Assembly: GCF_014201875.1 (NCBI RefSeq)
Contig: NZ_JACHFL010000003.1
Location: 186,001 to 250,000, forward strand
Source: Deinococcus humi
Lineage (GTDB): Bacteria; Deinococcota; Deinococci; Deinococcales; Deinococcaceae
Direction of reading: 5' to 3'
DNA length: 64,000 nt
Below, piece by piece: positions 33,598-42,856 of this stretch (position 1 is the stretch's first letter; each line of letters starts with the position of its first letter). The notes under the pieces were generated by a model that saw only the letters and a program-made list of their open reading frames with translations, did no database searches and was not told the origin of the DNA. The position numbers and the translations under genes are program-made.

Positions 33598-33894
33598 TCA
33601 GCCCCCCAATATCCGCACTGCCCAGTACGCCGCGAAGCCGCCCAGTATTCCTGCTGCGAGGTGTCCACTTCGCCAGACGATCAGCCCGCCCACGGCGCAG
33701 GCGAACAGGCGGCGTGGCCACTCCGCACTGCCCAGCACCTCGGGAACGATCAGGGCGGCGATCACGCTGACCGGCACGAAGCCCAGAAAAGCCAGCCAGA
33801 ACGGCGGCAGGTTTACCCGTCCCAGATTGAGGCCCAGCCAGCGGGCCGGGTAGGTTACGGCCCACATCAGCACGATCACGGCGACGACGCTCAC
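33598..33894 (-). CDS. azlD: AzlD-family branched-chain amino acid export subunit
   Basis: A 98-residue membrane protein with four hydrophobic stretches (VVAVIVLMWAVTYPARWL, AFLGFVPVSVIAALIVP, LFACAVGGLIVW, AGILGGFAAYWAVRIL), the size and pattern of AzlD. GTG 33894 overlaps the azlC stop (GTGA). AzlC and AzlD together form a branched-chain amino acid exporter. Confidence 0.85.
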   Translation of the reverse strand: MSVVAVIVLMWAVTYPARWLGLNLGRVNLPPFWLAFLGFVPVSVIAALIVPEVLGSAEWPRRLFACAVGGLIVWRSGHLAAGILGGFAAYWAVRILGG

Positions 33895-34637
33895 AGCCCC
33901 GCCTTCTGCCTCTGGGCAGTCTGCTGTCCGGTCAGCCACGCTCCCAGCAGCGCGCCGCCAACGCCCGCCAGCAGGATCACCAGCCCGCCGGGCAGCACGC
34001 GCGACAGCCCCCACGCCACCAGCCCGGACGCCAGTGCCACCAACACGGTTACGCGTCCCCGCAGCATGGGCACCAGCAGGCCAAGAAAGGCCAGCGGGAA
34101 AATGACCCCCACGCCCAGCGCTTCCGGCGAGGGCAACACGGCGCCGCCCACCGCGCCCAGCAGGGTGGACGCGTTCCAGACCGTGTACAGGCTGAGTTCC
34201 GCGCCCAGCAGGTAGCCGAAGCTGGGGCCGTCCGGCTCCTGCTCCCCACGGACGGTGACCATCCCATACGATTCGTCCGTCAGAAACTGTGCGGCGATCA
34301 GACGTTGTGGGCGGCTCAGCTTGACTTGACGCGACAGACTCAAGCCGTACAGCAGATGCCGCGCGTTCAGGAGAAAGGTGGTCAGCACAATGCCGATGGC
34401 CGACGCTCCGCCTATCGCACCGTAACCTGCAAACAGGCCCGCCGCTGCAAATTGCGACGCGCCTGCGAACACGGTCAGGCTCATCAACTGCGTCTCCCAG
34501 ACGCTTAGCCCGGAGGCCCGCGCCGTAACTGCGTAGGCCACTGCGAAGGGCACCATGCCCAACCACAGAGGCGTCATGACGCGGTAGCCGCGCCAGAACG
34601 CGGGCCAGAACGGCGAAACTGAGGCAGACCCAGGCAT
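33891..34637 (-). CDS. azlC: AzlC-family branched-chain amino acid exporter, large subunit
   Basis: A 248-residue integral membrane protein. It shows the AzlC signature region (VPFAVAYAVTARASGLSVWE, SLTVFAGASQFAA, LNARHLLYGLSLS, LTDESYGM) and a series of hydrophobic segments to the C-terminus. The start at 34637 has TAAGCT seven bases upstream, fitting a leaderless message. It is coupled to azlD. Confidence 0.92.
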   Translation of the reverse strand: MPGSASVSPFWPAFWRGYRVMTPLWLGMVPFAVAYAVTARASGLSVWETQLMSLTVFAGASQFAAAGLFAGYGAIGGASAIGIVLTTFLLNARHLLYGLSLSRQVKLSRPQRLIAAQFLTDESYGMVTVRGEQEPDGPSFGYLLGAELSLYTVWNASTLLGAVGGAVLPSPEALGVGVIFPLAFLGLLVPMLRGRVTVLVALASGLVAWGLSRVLPGGLVILLAGVGGALLGAWLTGQQTAQRQKAGL

Positions 34638-34699
34638 GCCCGGTAGCTTAGCGGTTGCTGATCCGGTCAGCGGAGGGCAAGCCCGTCTATGCTGCCAGC

Positions 34700-35500
34700 A
34701 TGACCCGTCTGACCTCGCGCAACCGCAGCCGCCTCGCCCTGCCGCCGAGCGCCCGCTTCTGGCTGGGACTGATCCTGGCCTTGGTGCTGGGGTATCTGTT
34801 TGCACTGGCCCAGGGGTTTCTTGTGCGCCCGCCCCTGGTGATTGGCCAGGACGCCGTGCCTCCCTCTGGTCAGGCGGCGGGCGTGACTTCCACGTTGGAG
34901 AACGAGGACGGCGCGTTCATCGACATCAGGCCGAGCGGCGAGGTTAATGCCTTGCTGGTCTATTACCCCGGCGGTCTGGTTCGTCCGCAAGCCTACGAAT
35001 GGCTGGGCCGCGCCCTGGCCGCGGCCGGCGTGCAGACCGTCATTCCAGTATTTCCCCTCGATCTGGCCGTGACGGGCATCAACCGCGCCGACGCCCTCAT
35101 CCGGAAATTTGGCGAGGGCAAGACGATCATCATCGCGGGCCACTCGCTGGGCGGGGCGATGGCCGCGCAGTATGCCAGAGGTCATACCGATCAGGTCAGT
35201 GCCCTGATCCTCATGGGTGCGTACCCGGCGGGCAATGTGAATCTCAAAGACACCCGCCTTCGGGTGCTGTCGCTGCTGGCCGAGAATGACCGGGTGGCCG
35301 AACCCGACGCTGTGCGGGACGGTCTGAACCGGCTGCCTGTTGACGCCCGATTGACGGTGATTCCTGGTGCGGTCCACAGCTTTTTCGGGCGCTACGGCCC
35401 GCAGAAGGGTGACGGCCTGCCCACCGTGACCCACGCCGCCGCAGAGGCGCAGATTCTGAAGGCGGTCAGAGTGTTCTTGAACGGCCTTCCGGCAAGGTAG
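34700..35500 (+). CDS. Membrane-anchored alpha/beta hydrolase
   Basis: 266 residues. One N-terminal membrane segment (FWLGLILALVLGYLFALAQG, about 21-40) is followed by an alpha/beta hydrolase domain with nucleophile GHSLGGAM and a C-terminal histidine in GAVHSFFG. The acid is probably the Asp in LLAENDRV. The domain faces outward by prediction. The substrate is unknown. A TATGCT box six bases before ATG 34700 implies a leaderless transcript. Its last 35 bases overlap fdhD in the opposite direction. Confidence 0.82.
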   Translation: MTRLTSRNRSRLALPPSARFWLGLILALVLGYLFALAQGFLVRPPLVIGQDAVPPSGQAAGVTSTLENEDGAFIDIRPSGEVNALLVYYPGGLVRPQAYEWLGRALAAAGVQTVIPVFPLDLAVTGINRADALIRKFGEGKTIIIAGHSLGGAMAAQYARGHTDQVSALILMGAYPAGNVNLKDTRLRVLSLLAENDRVAEPDAVRDGLNRLPVDARLTVIPGAVHSFFGRYGPQKGDGLPTVTHAAAEAQILKAVRVFLNGLPAR

Positions 35501-36299
35501 CGATGCGCTCCCCGCCCGAGTAGACCGTCAATCGCCCCTCGCGCACGAAGCCGCACAGGGTTACGCCGAACGTGGCCGCTGTGTCTACCGCCAGCGACGT
35601 TGCTGCCCCCACGGCCACCACCACGCACACTCCTGCCGTGACGGCCTTCTGAGCAATTTCAAAACCAGCGCGGCTGCTGACCACCAGCAGGTGACCTGAG
35701 AGCGGGAGGAGGCCGCGCAACTGCGCCCAGCCCACCACCTTGTCTACCGCGTTGTGCCGCCCCACATCCTCGAAAGCGCACAGGAGTTCTCCGTCCGCGG
35801 TGAACAGACCCGCACCGTGCAGGCCCCCAGAGGCGGCAAATCCCGGCTGACGCTCCAGCAGGCGTTCGGGCAAGGCAGCCAGCAGTGCCGGCGATAGATT
35901 TCCTCCGGTCCAGACCACCGACTGTGACCGAACGGCCAGCCGTTCAATGCTGCCCGAACCGCAGACCCCGCAGGCGCTCGACGACACGCTCAGGCGCGCG
36001 CCTCTTGAGAGCCGTTCATATTCGGCAGTGTGGAGCTGCCAGACATTCGGGTTCTCCCTCTCTGGGAGGAGTTCCAGGCTGTTGGGCAGCAGTCCTTCCG
36101 ACACCAGCCAGCCGAGGAGCAGTTCACGGTCTTGCCCCAGCGTCCGCATCAACACGCCCAGGGTGATGGGTGATTTGGGCGTGTGCAGACGGAGTTCCAG
36201 GGGTTCTTCTCCGGCGATGGGGTCTTCCCGCGCCGTCCACTCCCCCGATGTGAAGAGGCGCACTGGACGGCTCGAACCTGGAATTTCATCGTCATGCAC
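35466..36299 (-). CDS. fdhD: Formate dehydrogenase accessory sulfurtransferase FdhD
   Basis: FdhD passes sulfur from a cysteine desulfurase to the molybdenum cofactor of formate dehydrogenase. The active-site cysteines are in SSACGVCGSGS, and other family motifs are ASGGLHGAGLF, FEDVGRHNAVDKVVG and SSRAGFEIAQKA. Length (277 residues) fits. The start is GTG 36299, seven bases after the stop of the 2Fe-2S protein gene, so the two are one transcript. The catalytic formate dehydrogenase subunit is not in this window. Confidence 0.95.
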   Translation of the reverse strand: MHDDEIPGSSRPVRLFTSGEWTAREDPIAGEEPLELRLHTPKSPITLGVLMRTLGQDRELLLGWLVSEGLLPNSLELLPERENPNVWQLHTAEYERLSRGARLSVSSSACGVCGSGSIERLAVRSQSVVWTGGNLSPALLAALPERLLERQPGFAASGGLHGAGLFTADGELLCAFEDVGRHNAVDKVVGWAQLRGLLPLSGHLLVVSSRAGFEIAQKAVTAGVCVVVAVGAATSLAVDTAATFGVTLCGFVREGRLTVYSGGERIATLPEGRSRTL

Positions 36300-36305
36300 G
36301 GCACT

Positions 36306-36776
36306 TCACGGCGATCCTCGGTCAGCCCTCTCTGCCCTAGAGCCGCCCTGCGTCTCGTCCCGGCTCTCGCGCAGCGCCCAGCCTACACCCCTGAGGACCG
36401 CGAAGATGGCCCCCAGCGCCAGTTGCGCGTCCCGGCCGCGCAGCAGCCCGGCCAGTTCCCACCGTGCGGCCGTCTGGGTGCGGATGATCATCCCGGCCCG
36501 CACGGGCGTTCCGCACGCTCGCCCAATCCCTCCATCGAGTTCTACCGTGCAGGTGGCACACGTCTGAATCGGCCCTAGTTGCGGGTGATAACACACCTGG
36601 GCGAGCTCCATCCGGGCGCGATTGGTGGCGTCGATCAGCGGCTCGCCGACAAAACTGTCGAAAATGGCCCCATCGATCTGAATGCGAACGGTCGGCCCGG
36701 AAGCAGGGAGAATTGGTCCCAATTCCGCCCTCTGACCGGCGTCGGTGGGAACGGGCAAATGATCCGTCTGTCGCAT
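36306..36776 (-). CDS. 2Fe-2S protein resembling the N-terminus of formate dehydrogenase alpha subunit
   Basis: 156 residues from ATG 36776 with GGGAGG upstream. A plant-type 2Fe-2S domain occupies about 30-105, with cysteines in VCYHPQLGPIQTCATC and RACGTPVRAGM, exactly the pattern opening many NAD-linked FdhA proteins. The following 4Fe-4S and molybdopterin domains are missing and the tail (FAVLRGVGWALRESRDE) is unrelated. It is either a split or truncated FdhA, or a stand-alone electron carrier. Coupling with fdhD supports a formate dehydrogenase link. Confidence 0.75.
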   Translation of the reverse strand: MRQTDHLPVPTDAGQRAELGPILPASGPTVRIQIDGAIFDSFVGEPLIDATNRARMELAQVCYHPQLGPIQTCATCTVELDGGIGRACGTPVRAGMIIRTQTAARWELAGLLRGRDAQLALGAIFAVLRGVGWALRESRDETQGGSRAERADRGSP

Positions 36777-36931
36777 CCTCGGAGCCTCCCAGCACTGTTG
36801 AATTCCTCCGGAGTATAGGAGTCTCCCCACGCTAGAACCTGGCCGGAGCTTACGGAAACCGGAGCTAGTGTACCGTCCGAAGGTGCACGCGGCGCTGTTT
36901 TCAACCCTGTGCAGACGGCAAAATACCGGGG

Positions 36932-37546
36932 ATGCCCGCCGCCTCACTCCCGCTTCCCGCCGACGGGCTGCCCGCACCAGACGCCACCTCCGCCGAATTG
37001 CTGCGGCTGGTTCACGGTGCGCCGCCGCATGTGCTGGAAGCGGTGGCCCGCCACCCCAACACTCCGGTCACGTTGCTGGGCGAACTGGCCCTGGGCTACG
37101 CAGAGGCGGTGCTGGACAATCCTGCCCTGCCGCTGCTGCGGCTGGCGCAGGCAGGCCACATCCGCGCGTGGTCCGGACTGGCCGTGTCCAGGCTGGCGGC
37201 AGTGGACACCGCGCCCGAATGGGTGCAGGAACTGGCGATGCGCCACCCGGACCGCCAGGCCCGCTGGGCCGTGGCGGGGCGGGCGCGGCTCAGCCAGGAG
37301 CGGCTGGCACAGCTGGCAAACCGTGAGGAATGGCAGCTGCGCGCGGCGGTGGCCCAGCACCCGGACCTGAGCGAGGAACTCGTCGGGCGTCTGTCCACCG
37401 ATCACGAGTACGGGGTGCGTCTGGCCCTGTCGGCCAGGCCTGACCTGCCACCGCACGTCCTCGATCGCCTCCGCAAAGATCCTCACCCGCTGATTCGCCG
37501 CCGCCTGCAGATGCATACGCCCCCGATGACCGGCACGGGCCGATGA
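36932..37546 (+). CDS. LRV/HEAT-like repeat protein
   Basis: 204 residues with repeated units of about 24 residues, such as [33 protein letters not shown] and [17 protein letters not shown], the leucine-rich-variant pattern (xxHPxxPxxLLxxLA). It is likely a protein-binding scaffold. The N-terminal cysteine cluster known from some LRV proteins is absent. Its stop overlaps the start of an exonuclease gene (ATGA), suggesting the two proteins act together. Confidence 0.72.
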   Translation: MPAASLPLPADGLPAPDATSAELLRLVHGAPPHVLEAVARHPNTPVTLLGELALGYAEAVLDNPALPLLRLAQAGHIRAWSGLAVSRLAAVDTAPEWVQELAMRHPDRQARWAVAGRARLSQERLAQLANREEWQLRAAVAQHPDLSEELVGRLSTDHEYGVRLALSARPDLPPHVLDRLRKDPHPLIRRRLQMHTPPMTGTGR

Positions 37547-38139
37547 GCGGCGCGGATTCCCCCACTACAGAGTCCTCCCTCACCCTGCGCCAGCCGATCA
37601 TCTTTCTGGACGTGGAAACGGGGGGGCGCGATCCCGCCCGTCACCCGCTGCTGACCATCGGGGCGGTGACGCTGGGCGTGGACGGTGGGCTTTCCCGCCC
37701 GATCCATCTGCTGGTGCAGCATCGCGAGTACTGCGTGGAACCCGGCGCGCTGGCCGTGACGGGCATTGATCTCCTGGAACATGACCGCGCCGCCCAGCCA
37801 CCCGAGGAGGTGGCCGCCGCCCTGCGCGAGTACGCGGCTAGCGTGGGCCGCGTGATGCTGGGCGGCCATAACTTCGGCTTCGACCTGCGTTTTCTGCGTC
37901 CGCTTCTTCCGGACCTGCGCCGGGTGTTCAGAAGCAGTTACGTGGACACCAAGCTGACCGCCCAGTTCCTGATTCACGCCGGCGTGCTGCCCCACGGTGT
38001 CGGTACCCCGCTGGCGCAGCTGACCGAGCATTTTGGCATCGAGTACGCCGCGCACAACGCGCTTGAGGATGCCACGGCGACGGCGAAGGTGTACGTCGAA
38101 TTGCTCAAGCTGGTGGGGCCAGCCGCAACGTCCAGCTGA
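37543..38139 (+). CDS. DEDDh 3'-5' exonuclease (DNA polymerase III epsilon-like)
   Basis: 198 residues. Exo I is FLDVETGG, Exo II is [10 protein letters not shown] and Exo III is [14 protein letters not shown], giving the four acidic residues plus His of the DnaQ-like DEDDh class. It removes nucleotides from DNA or RNA 3' ends. There are no polymerase-binding extensions, so it is a stand-alone nuclease rather than the replisome proofreader. It is translationally coupled to the LRV protein. Confidence 0.88.
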   Translation: MSGADSPTTESSLTLRQPIIFLDVETGGRDPARHPLLTIGAVTLGVDGGLSRPIHLLVQHREYCVEPGALAVTGIDLLEHDRAAQPPEEVAAALREYAASVGRVMLGGHNFGFDLRFLRPLLPDLRRVFRSSYVDTKLTAQFLIHAGVLPHGVGTPLAQLTEHFGIEYAAHNALEDATATAKVYVELLKLVGPAATSS

Positions 38140-38162
38140 CGAACAAGCGAGTCTTCTAGGGC

Positions 38163-39095
38163 CTACAGCACCAGAACGCCGTGATGTTTGGCCTTGTCCT
38201 GCGGCTCCACATGAATCGTGGTACTGCTGTCGGGCATCTCTGCACGGATCGCGTCCTCCAGACGGTCACAGATGGTGTGCGCCTCCTGCACCGACATCTC
38301 GCCGGGCACCACCATATGAAACTCGATAAACGCCAGCCGCCCGGCGTGGCGGGTGCGCAGGTCGTGCATCTCCAGGGCGCCGTCGCCGTGTTCCCTCATG
38401 ATGCGGCGAATCTGGCTCTCGGTCTGCGGATCCACAGCGGTATCCATCAGGCCGCCGACACTCTCGCGCACCAGGCCGAAGCCGCTCCACAGGATGTTGA
38501 CGGCCACCAGCAGCGCCAGCGCCGGGTCCAGCCAGGTCAGGCCGGTCAGTTTGGCCGCCGCGACGCCCAGCAGCACGCCCACACTGGTCAGCACGTCGGC
38601 TCTCAGGTGCCGCCCGTCGGCCAGCAGCGCCGGAGAGCGCAATTCGGCCCCCGCACGCAGCAGTCGCGTGGCCCACAGCGCATTGATCAGCCCGGCCCCC
38701 AGGTTGACCAGCAGCCCCGCGTAGGGTGCGTCGAGTTCGCGCGGACTCAGCAGCCCCCCAATGGCCTCGCGCCCGATGCTCAGGGCAGCCAGCACGATCA
38801 GCACGCCCTCGGCTACCGCGCTGAAGTACTCGGCCTTGGTGTGCCCGTAGGGATGGTTCTGGTCGGCGGGCCGGGCCGCCACGCGCAGCGCAATCAGGGC
38901 GGCCAGGGCCGCCGCCACGTTCACTACGCTCTCCAGCGCGTCCGAGTACAGCGCCACGCTGCCGGTCATCAGGTAGGCCACGAACTTCAGGCCCAGCACC
39001 ACCAGCGCCACCCCCACGGTCCACAACGCCAGCTGTGCCGCGCGCCCCGCGCCCCTGGGCCGTGACGTGCTTTGGGGAGAGGAGGTCACGCTCAT
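38163..39095 (-). CDS. Cation diffusion facilitator (CDF) metal exporter
   Basis: 310 residues with six membrane segments and the CDF motifs YSDALES (segment 2), HPYGHTKAEYF and ADGRHLRADVLTS (segment 5). These supply the D/H site for Zn2+, Fe2+ or similar. The cytosolic C-terminal dimerisation domain contains HAGRLAFIEFHMVVPGEMSVQEAH and ends with a His-containing tail. The start at 39095 has TAGCCT six bases upstream, fitting a leaderless mRNA. Metal specificity is not determined. Confidence 0.93.
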   Translation of the reverse strand: MSVTSSPQSTSRPRGAGRAAQLALWTVGVALVVLGLKFVAYLMTGSVALYSDALESVVNVAAALAALIALRVAARPADQNHPYGHTKAEYFSAVAEGVLIVLAALSIGREAIGGLLSPRELDAPYAGLLVNLGAGLINALWATRLLRAGAELRSPALLADGRHLRADVLTSVGVLLGVAAAKLTGLTWLDPALALLVAVNILWSGFGLVRESVGGLMDTAVDPQTESQIRRIMREHGDGALEMHDLRTRHAGRLAFIEFHMVVPGEMSVQEAHTICDRLEDAIRAEMPDSSTTIHVEPQDKAKHHGVLVL

Positions 39096-39417
39096 CCCAA
39101 GAGGCTAACAGGGTTAGGTGCGGCAAAAGGCGTGGTGGTGCGGAGAACTGACTGAGGAACAGGTGGGCCAACAGCTTCAGGATCGCACCAGTTATCACGC
39201 TGTCCCAGGTTTGCGAGAACAGCTCCGCACTCTTCATGAAGTGCCGATCTGTTGGGGGGAGACTCTGGAAATTGAAAGAGGAAAATGACCGCCCATACGC
39301 ACGTCAGCCGCTCGTCATGCTGCTGATCGTAAGCTGAAGCACCATTAACGTTGCTCCCTGCCCCACTCATGGCCCGTCATGTTGCCCGGCTTAGTCTGCG
39401 TCTCGGAGGTACCACCC

Positions 39418-40437
39418 GTGAAAAAACTCTTGATGATCCCCGCAGCCCTGCTGCTGTCCACCGCCGCCGCCGCTCCCAAGATCAGCGCCCAGAGCATTAT
39501 CGTCAACCCCACCCAGCCTGACCTGAGCGTCAGCGTCCGCGTTGATAAGGATTCCAGCGGCGCGCAGAACCCCGCTTACAAGGTCGGCGAGAAGGCCGTG
39601 ATCAGCGCCAGCGTCAACCGTGACGCCTACGTCTACCTGTTCAACGTCAACCCCGACGGCAGTGTGGACCAGATCCTGCCCAACCGCCTGAGCAGCGATA
39701 ACAGCAACTTCGTCAAGGCCAACACCACCCGGAGCTTCCCCGCACCCGGCGACAACTTTACCTTCGACATCGCTGGCCCCATCGGCCAGAACAAGGTGCT
39801 CGCGCTGGCCAGCCTGACCGAACTGAACCTGAGCCAGATCAGCTCGTTCAAGACCTCGCAGGATCAGTTCGCCACCGTCAACGCCAAGAACCAGGCCGGA
39901 CTGGCGCAGGCCCTGAGCATCGTGGTCACGCCCATCCCTCAGAACTCCTGGGTGTCTGACACGGCCTTCTACACCGTGGCCGCGCAGAACCCAGTCAGCA
40001 CCGGCAGCCTGTTCGTGGGTGCCAACGTGGACAACGCCACCGTGACCCTGAACGGCCAGCGGCTCGGCGGCGCGAACGTGACCTACAACAACCTGCGCCC
40101 CGGCAGCTACCCCATCCGCATCCAGGCCCCCGGCTACCGTGACATCTCGACCACCGTCGCCATCCGCGCCGGCGCCACCACCAACGTGAATGCCGAGTTC
40201 GTCGCGGTCACGCCTCCCGCCCCCAGCACGCTGACCATCACCATCCGCAGCAGCGTGAACAACGCCCGCGTGTTCGTGGACGGCCGTGAAGCCGGGACCA
40301 TCAGCAACGGCAGCCTGAACGTGCAGGTGGACCGTGGCAGCCACGAGATCGTGATGATCGCCCCCGGCTACCGCACCTTCCTGAGCACCTACAACGTGAC
40401 CACCAACGGTCAGATCACCATCAACCCCACCCGCTAA
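39418..40437 (+). CDS. Exported DUF4384 and PEGA-domain surface protein
   Basis: 339 residues from GTG 39418, set by GGAGGT. It has a signal peptide ([18 protein letters not shown]), a DUF4384 domain (about 40-200: [34 protein letters not shown]) and two PEGA repeats (about 205-270 and 280-339: [43 protein letters not shown]). PEGA domains are found on S-layer-associated proteins. Strong codon bias and a strong terminator suggest high expression. The 320 bp upstream (39096-39417) hold no gene. Confidence 0.88.
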   Translation: MKKLLMIPAALLLSTAAAAPKISAQSIIVNPTQPDLSVSVRVDKDSSGAQNPAYKVGEKAVISASVNRDAYVYLFNVNPDGSVDQILPNRLSSDNSNFVKANTTRSFPAPGDNFTFDIAGPIGQNKVLALASLTELNLSQISSFKTSQDQFATVNAKNQAGLAQALSIVVTPIPQNSWVSDTAFYTVAAQNPVSTGSLFVGANVDNATVTLNGQRLGGANVTYNNLRPGSYPIRIQAPGYRDISTTVAIRAGATTNVNAEFVAVTPPAPSTLTITIRSSVNNARVFVDGREAGTISNGSLNVQVDRGSHEIVMIAPGYRTFLSTYNVTTNGQITINPTR

Positions 40438-40458
40438 GCTTGACCTGTGCTTGTGATG

Positions 40459-40482
40459 CCCCGCCTCGTTGGCGGGGTTTTT
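40459..40482 (+). terminator. Intrinsic terminator of the PEGA protein gene
   Basis: CCCCGCC-TCGTT-GGCGGGG followed by TTTTT, 20 bases after the stop codon. Confidence 0.92.
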
Positions 40483-40527
40483 CGTGTTGAAGCGACGCCG
40501 CAGGCGTGTCCTGATGTTCTCCGGCGT

Positions 40528-41139
40528 TTACAGCGGCCCGTCCGTCAGCAGATCGTGCAACACCCGCGCGGTCATGCCCCAGATGTCGTGACCCTGCCAG
40601 GGGTAGCGGTACAGTACCGCAGGCCGTCCGTCTGGCATCTGGCGGGTTTCGACGATAGGCCTCAGCGCCCGCAGCTCCGAGAGTGGCGGCAGCAAAATCT
40701 GGGTGACCTCGCCGGAGAGCCTCAAAATGGGCCGGGCTGGCACGCGTGCCAGCACCGGCGTGACATGAAAGCCCGCCGGGGTGAAGACGTCGTCCAGTTC
40801 ACCCAGCACGGTGATTTCGGCGGGGTTCAGCCCCACTTCCTCCCACGCCTCGCGCACGGCCCCCTCGGTCACGCTTTCCCCGGCCTCCAGGCTGCCGCCC
40901 GGAAACGCGATCTGGCCCCGGTGGGTGGGCAACTCGGCAGACCGTACGGTCAGTAGCACGCGTGGGTCTGCCTCTCGGGTCAGGGCCACCAGCACGGCGG
41001 CGGGGCGGTATTCCGGCAGATGCAGCGGCTGACGGCGGCGTCCGGCGAGCCAGCCGGCCCAGGGGTCTGGGGCCGGTGCATTGGACTGGTCATTGAGCAG
41101 CGAGACGTCCAGGGGATCGGTGCCGTGTCCATCGCTCAC
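40528..41139 (-). CDS. Nudix hydrolase, CoA pyrophosphatase type
   Basis: 203 residues. The CoA-specific motif [21 protein letters not shown] precedes the Nudix box [24 protein letters not shown], identifying the NudL/CoA diphosphatase branch that cleaves CoA to phosphopantetheine and 3',5'-ADP. GTG 41139 overlaps the mazG stop (GTGA), so two nucleotide-cleansing enzymes are coupled. Confidence 0.92.
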   Translation of the reverse strand: MSDGHGTDPLDVSLLNDQSNAPAPDPWAGWLAGRRRQPLHLPEYRPAAVLVALTREADPRVLLTVRSAELPTHRGQIAFPGGSLEAGESVTEGAVREAWEEVGLNPAEITVLGELDDVFTPAGFHVTPVLARVPARPILRLSGEVTQILLPPLSELRALRPIVETRQMPDGRPAVLYRYPWQGHDIWGMTARVLHDLLTDGPL

Positions 41140-41768
41140 GGGGCGGCGGCCTCGTCCGGCAGGGCCTGCAGCGTGCGCGTGGTCTGGTCCCTCAGCGCCA
41201 GTTCGGCGTCCACACCCTGCGAGCGTGCCCAGGCCACCACGGCGGCCAGCACGTCCGCCACCCCTTGCGGCGAGTCGGAAGCTGCTTCCAGAATGGCCGC
41301 GATGCGTTCCCGGTCACCCGTGACACCCGCTAGCTTCTGCGCCGCCGCCTCTCTAGCCAGCGCCCCCAGTGCTGCTGGCACCCGGTCCAACGCCCGGCGG
41401 GTTTTGCCGCCCTGCTCGGCCGCCTTGATGGCCTGCCAGTTGCTCACCACCTCGGCGCTGCCACTGACCTGCACATCGCCGAAGACGTGCGGGTGCCGCC
41501 GCACCAGCTTCCGCACGACACCCTCCTCCACATCTGTGTAGCTGAAGGTGCCCGCTTCCTCGGCAATCACGCTGTGGAAGGCGACCTGCAGCAGTACGTC
41601 GCCCAGCTCCCCGGCCAGCTCCGCCGGATGCCCGCCATCAATGGCGTCGACCGCCTCGGCGGCTTCTTCCAGCAGGTATGGGCGCAGTGAGACGTGGGTC
41701 TGCTCCGCGTCCCAGGGACAGCCGTCCGGGGCCCGCAGGCGGCGCAAGGTGTTCAGGAGGTCCTGCAT
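41136..41768 (-). CDS. mazG: Nucleoside triphosphate pyrophosphohydrolase MazG
   Basis: 210 residues from ATG 41768; TACAGT lies seven bases upstream, fitting a leaderless mRNA. The MazG fold motifs are [27 protein letters not shown] (EExxE) and [13 protein letters not shown], with RHPHVFGD. The C-terminal second MazG copy is present but degenerate. It hydrolyses non-canonical NTPs. Confidence 0.92.
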   Translation of the reverse strand: MQDLLNTLRRLRAPDGCPWDAEQTHVSLRPYLLEEAAEAVDAIDGGHPAELAGELGDVLLQVAFHSVIAEEAGTFSYTDVEEGVVRKLVRRHPHVFGDVQVSGSAEVVSNWQAIKAAEQGGKTRRALDRVPAALGALAREAAAQKLAGVTGDRERIAAILEAASDSPQGVADVLAAVVAWARSQGVDAELALRDQTTRTLQALPDEAAAP

Positions 41769-41878
41769 GCGGCCCACTGTAGCGCCTCCGTTCTGGGACT
41801 GGGTGGGCGTCCTGCCGCTCAGCACGCGCCTCATCCCCACTTCACGGCCCATCAGGCCGGATGTGCTGCACTGTGGGC

Positions 41879-42370
41879 ATGACCTCCCGAACCCTTCTCA
41901 CGCCCGCCGCTCTGCTGACCACCCTGCTGGTATCCGCTCAGGCCCAGACACCTGCCACACAGTCTCCCGCTGGGCCGCTGTCCGCGGCCTGGAGCAAAGC
42001 CCGGCTGTCCACCGCCACCTTCGTGATTCTGGACCCGCAGATGGTGGGCCCCAATCTGCTGGGCGGCAGCGACCAGACCAGCGTTCTGGCCGCCATGCGC
42101 CGGGATGCGGCGGGCGCCCTGAAGCGGCGCTATCCGGGAGCCACAATCGGCAAGGACATGGCCAGCCCGCAGGCCATTCGCGTGACCCCGGTGTTGCAGA
42201 CGCCCGGCGCTCTGTTGCCCTGGCTCAAGCTGAATGCACGGCTGGATTTCACCCTGCCCGAGGGAGAGCGGATCAGCGTGGGACAAGATTTCACCCTGTG
42301 GAGCGTCTACCAGCATCAGGCGGAGGCGGCCAACTTCGTGTACGACCAGTTGGCCCAGCGGCTGCCCTGA
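41879..42370 (+). CDS. Exported hypothetical protein
   Basis: 163 residues with a signal peptide (TSRTLLTPAALLTTLLVSAQAQ). The mature part reads ATFVILDPQMVGPNLLGGSDQT and LNARLDFTLPEGERISVGQDFTLW, predicted alpha/beta. No family is recognised. It is divergent from mazG. Confidence 0.65.
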   Translation: MTSRTLLTPAALLTTLLVSAQAQTPATQSPAGPLSAAWSKARLSTATFVILDPQMVGPNLLGGSDQTSVLAAMRRDAAGALKRRYPGATIGKDMASPQAIRVTPVLQTPGALLPWLKLNARLDFTLPEGERISVGQDFTLWSVYQHQAEAANFVYDQLAQRLP

Positions 42371-42521
42371 GCGGGCGTCTTTTAAGATCAGCGGGCCTCA
42401 GACGCCAGGGTTGAGCCCGGGAAATTTCTGCCCTTGAATTTTCCGTAAGGTCAATCCCCCATCCGGTGTAGCCGCACATTTTTGCCACACGGTTGGTTTT
42501 TGAGCGCTATCTTAAATTTCG

Positions 42522-42758
42522 ATGAGCAGAAGAACATATTTAACACACTGCATCGGCATCAGTTTGCAGCGCCGAGTCGGCTGGGTGGTCGCGGCTGGGC
42601 TGATTGGGACAGTGGGCGCCGGGGTGGTGGATCCCGTGCCGACCGGGTTGATGATGGGGGCTGCGGCTCTCTCAGGCCTGAGCGCTTTGGGCATCGCTAT
42701 GAATTCCTACCTGCGGCACTCGTCGGACGTGGAAGCACAGCCCTGGTACACGCGCTGA
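42522..42758 (+). CDS. Small membrane protein
   Basis: 78 residues with two hydrophobic stretches (VGWVVAAGLIGTVGAGVV and LMMGAAALSGLSALGIAM). It starts at ATG 42522 with TATCTT eight bases upstream. No family is recognised. The 150 bp before it are comparatively AT-rich. Confidence 0.5.
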   Translation: MSRRTYLTHCIGISLQRRVGWVVAAGLIGTVGAGVVDPVPTGLMMGAAALSGLSALGIAMNSYLRHSSDVEAQPWYTR

Positions 42759-42856
42759 GCAGTGGTGGACGCCGCCCCCTCAGGCTCACAGCCCCGTGGA
42801 ATTTAGCTCGCCTTGTGATTCGGGACTCCTGTGCACCGGCGTGTTAGCGTCGGGAA

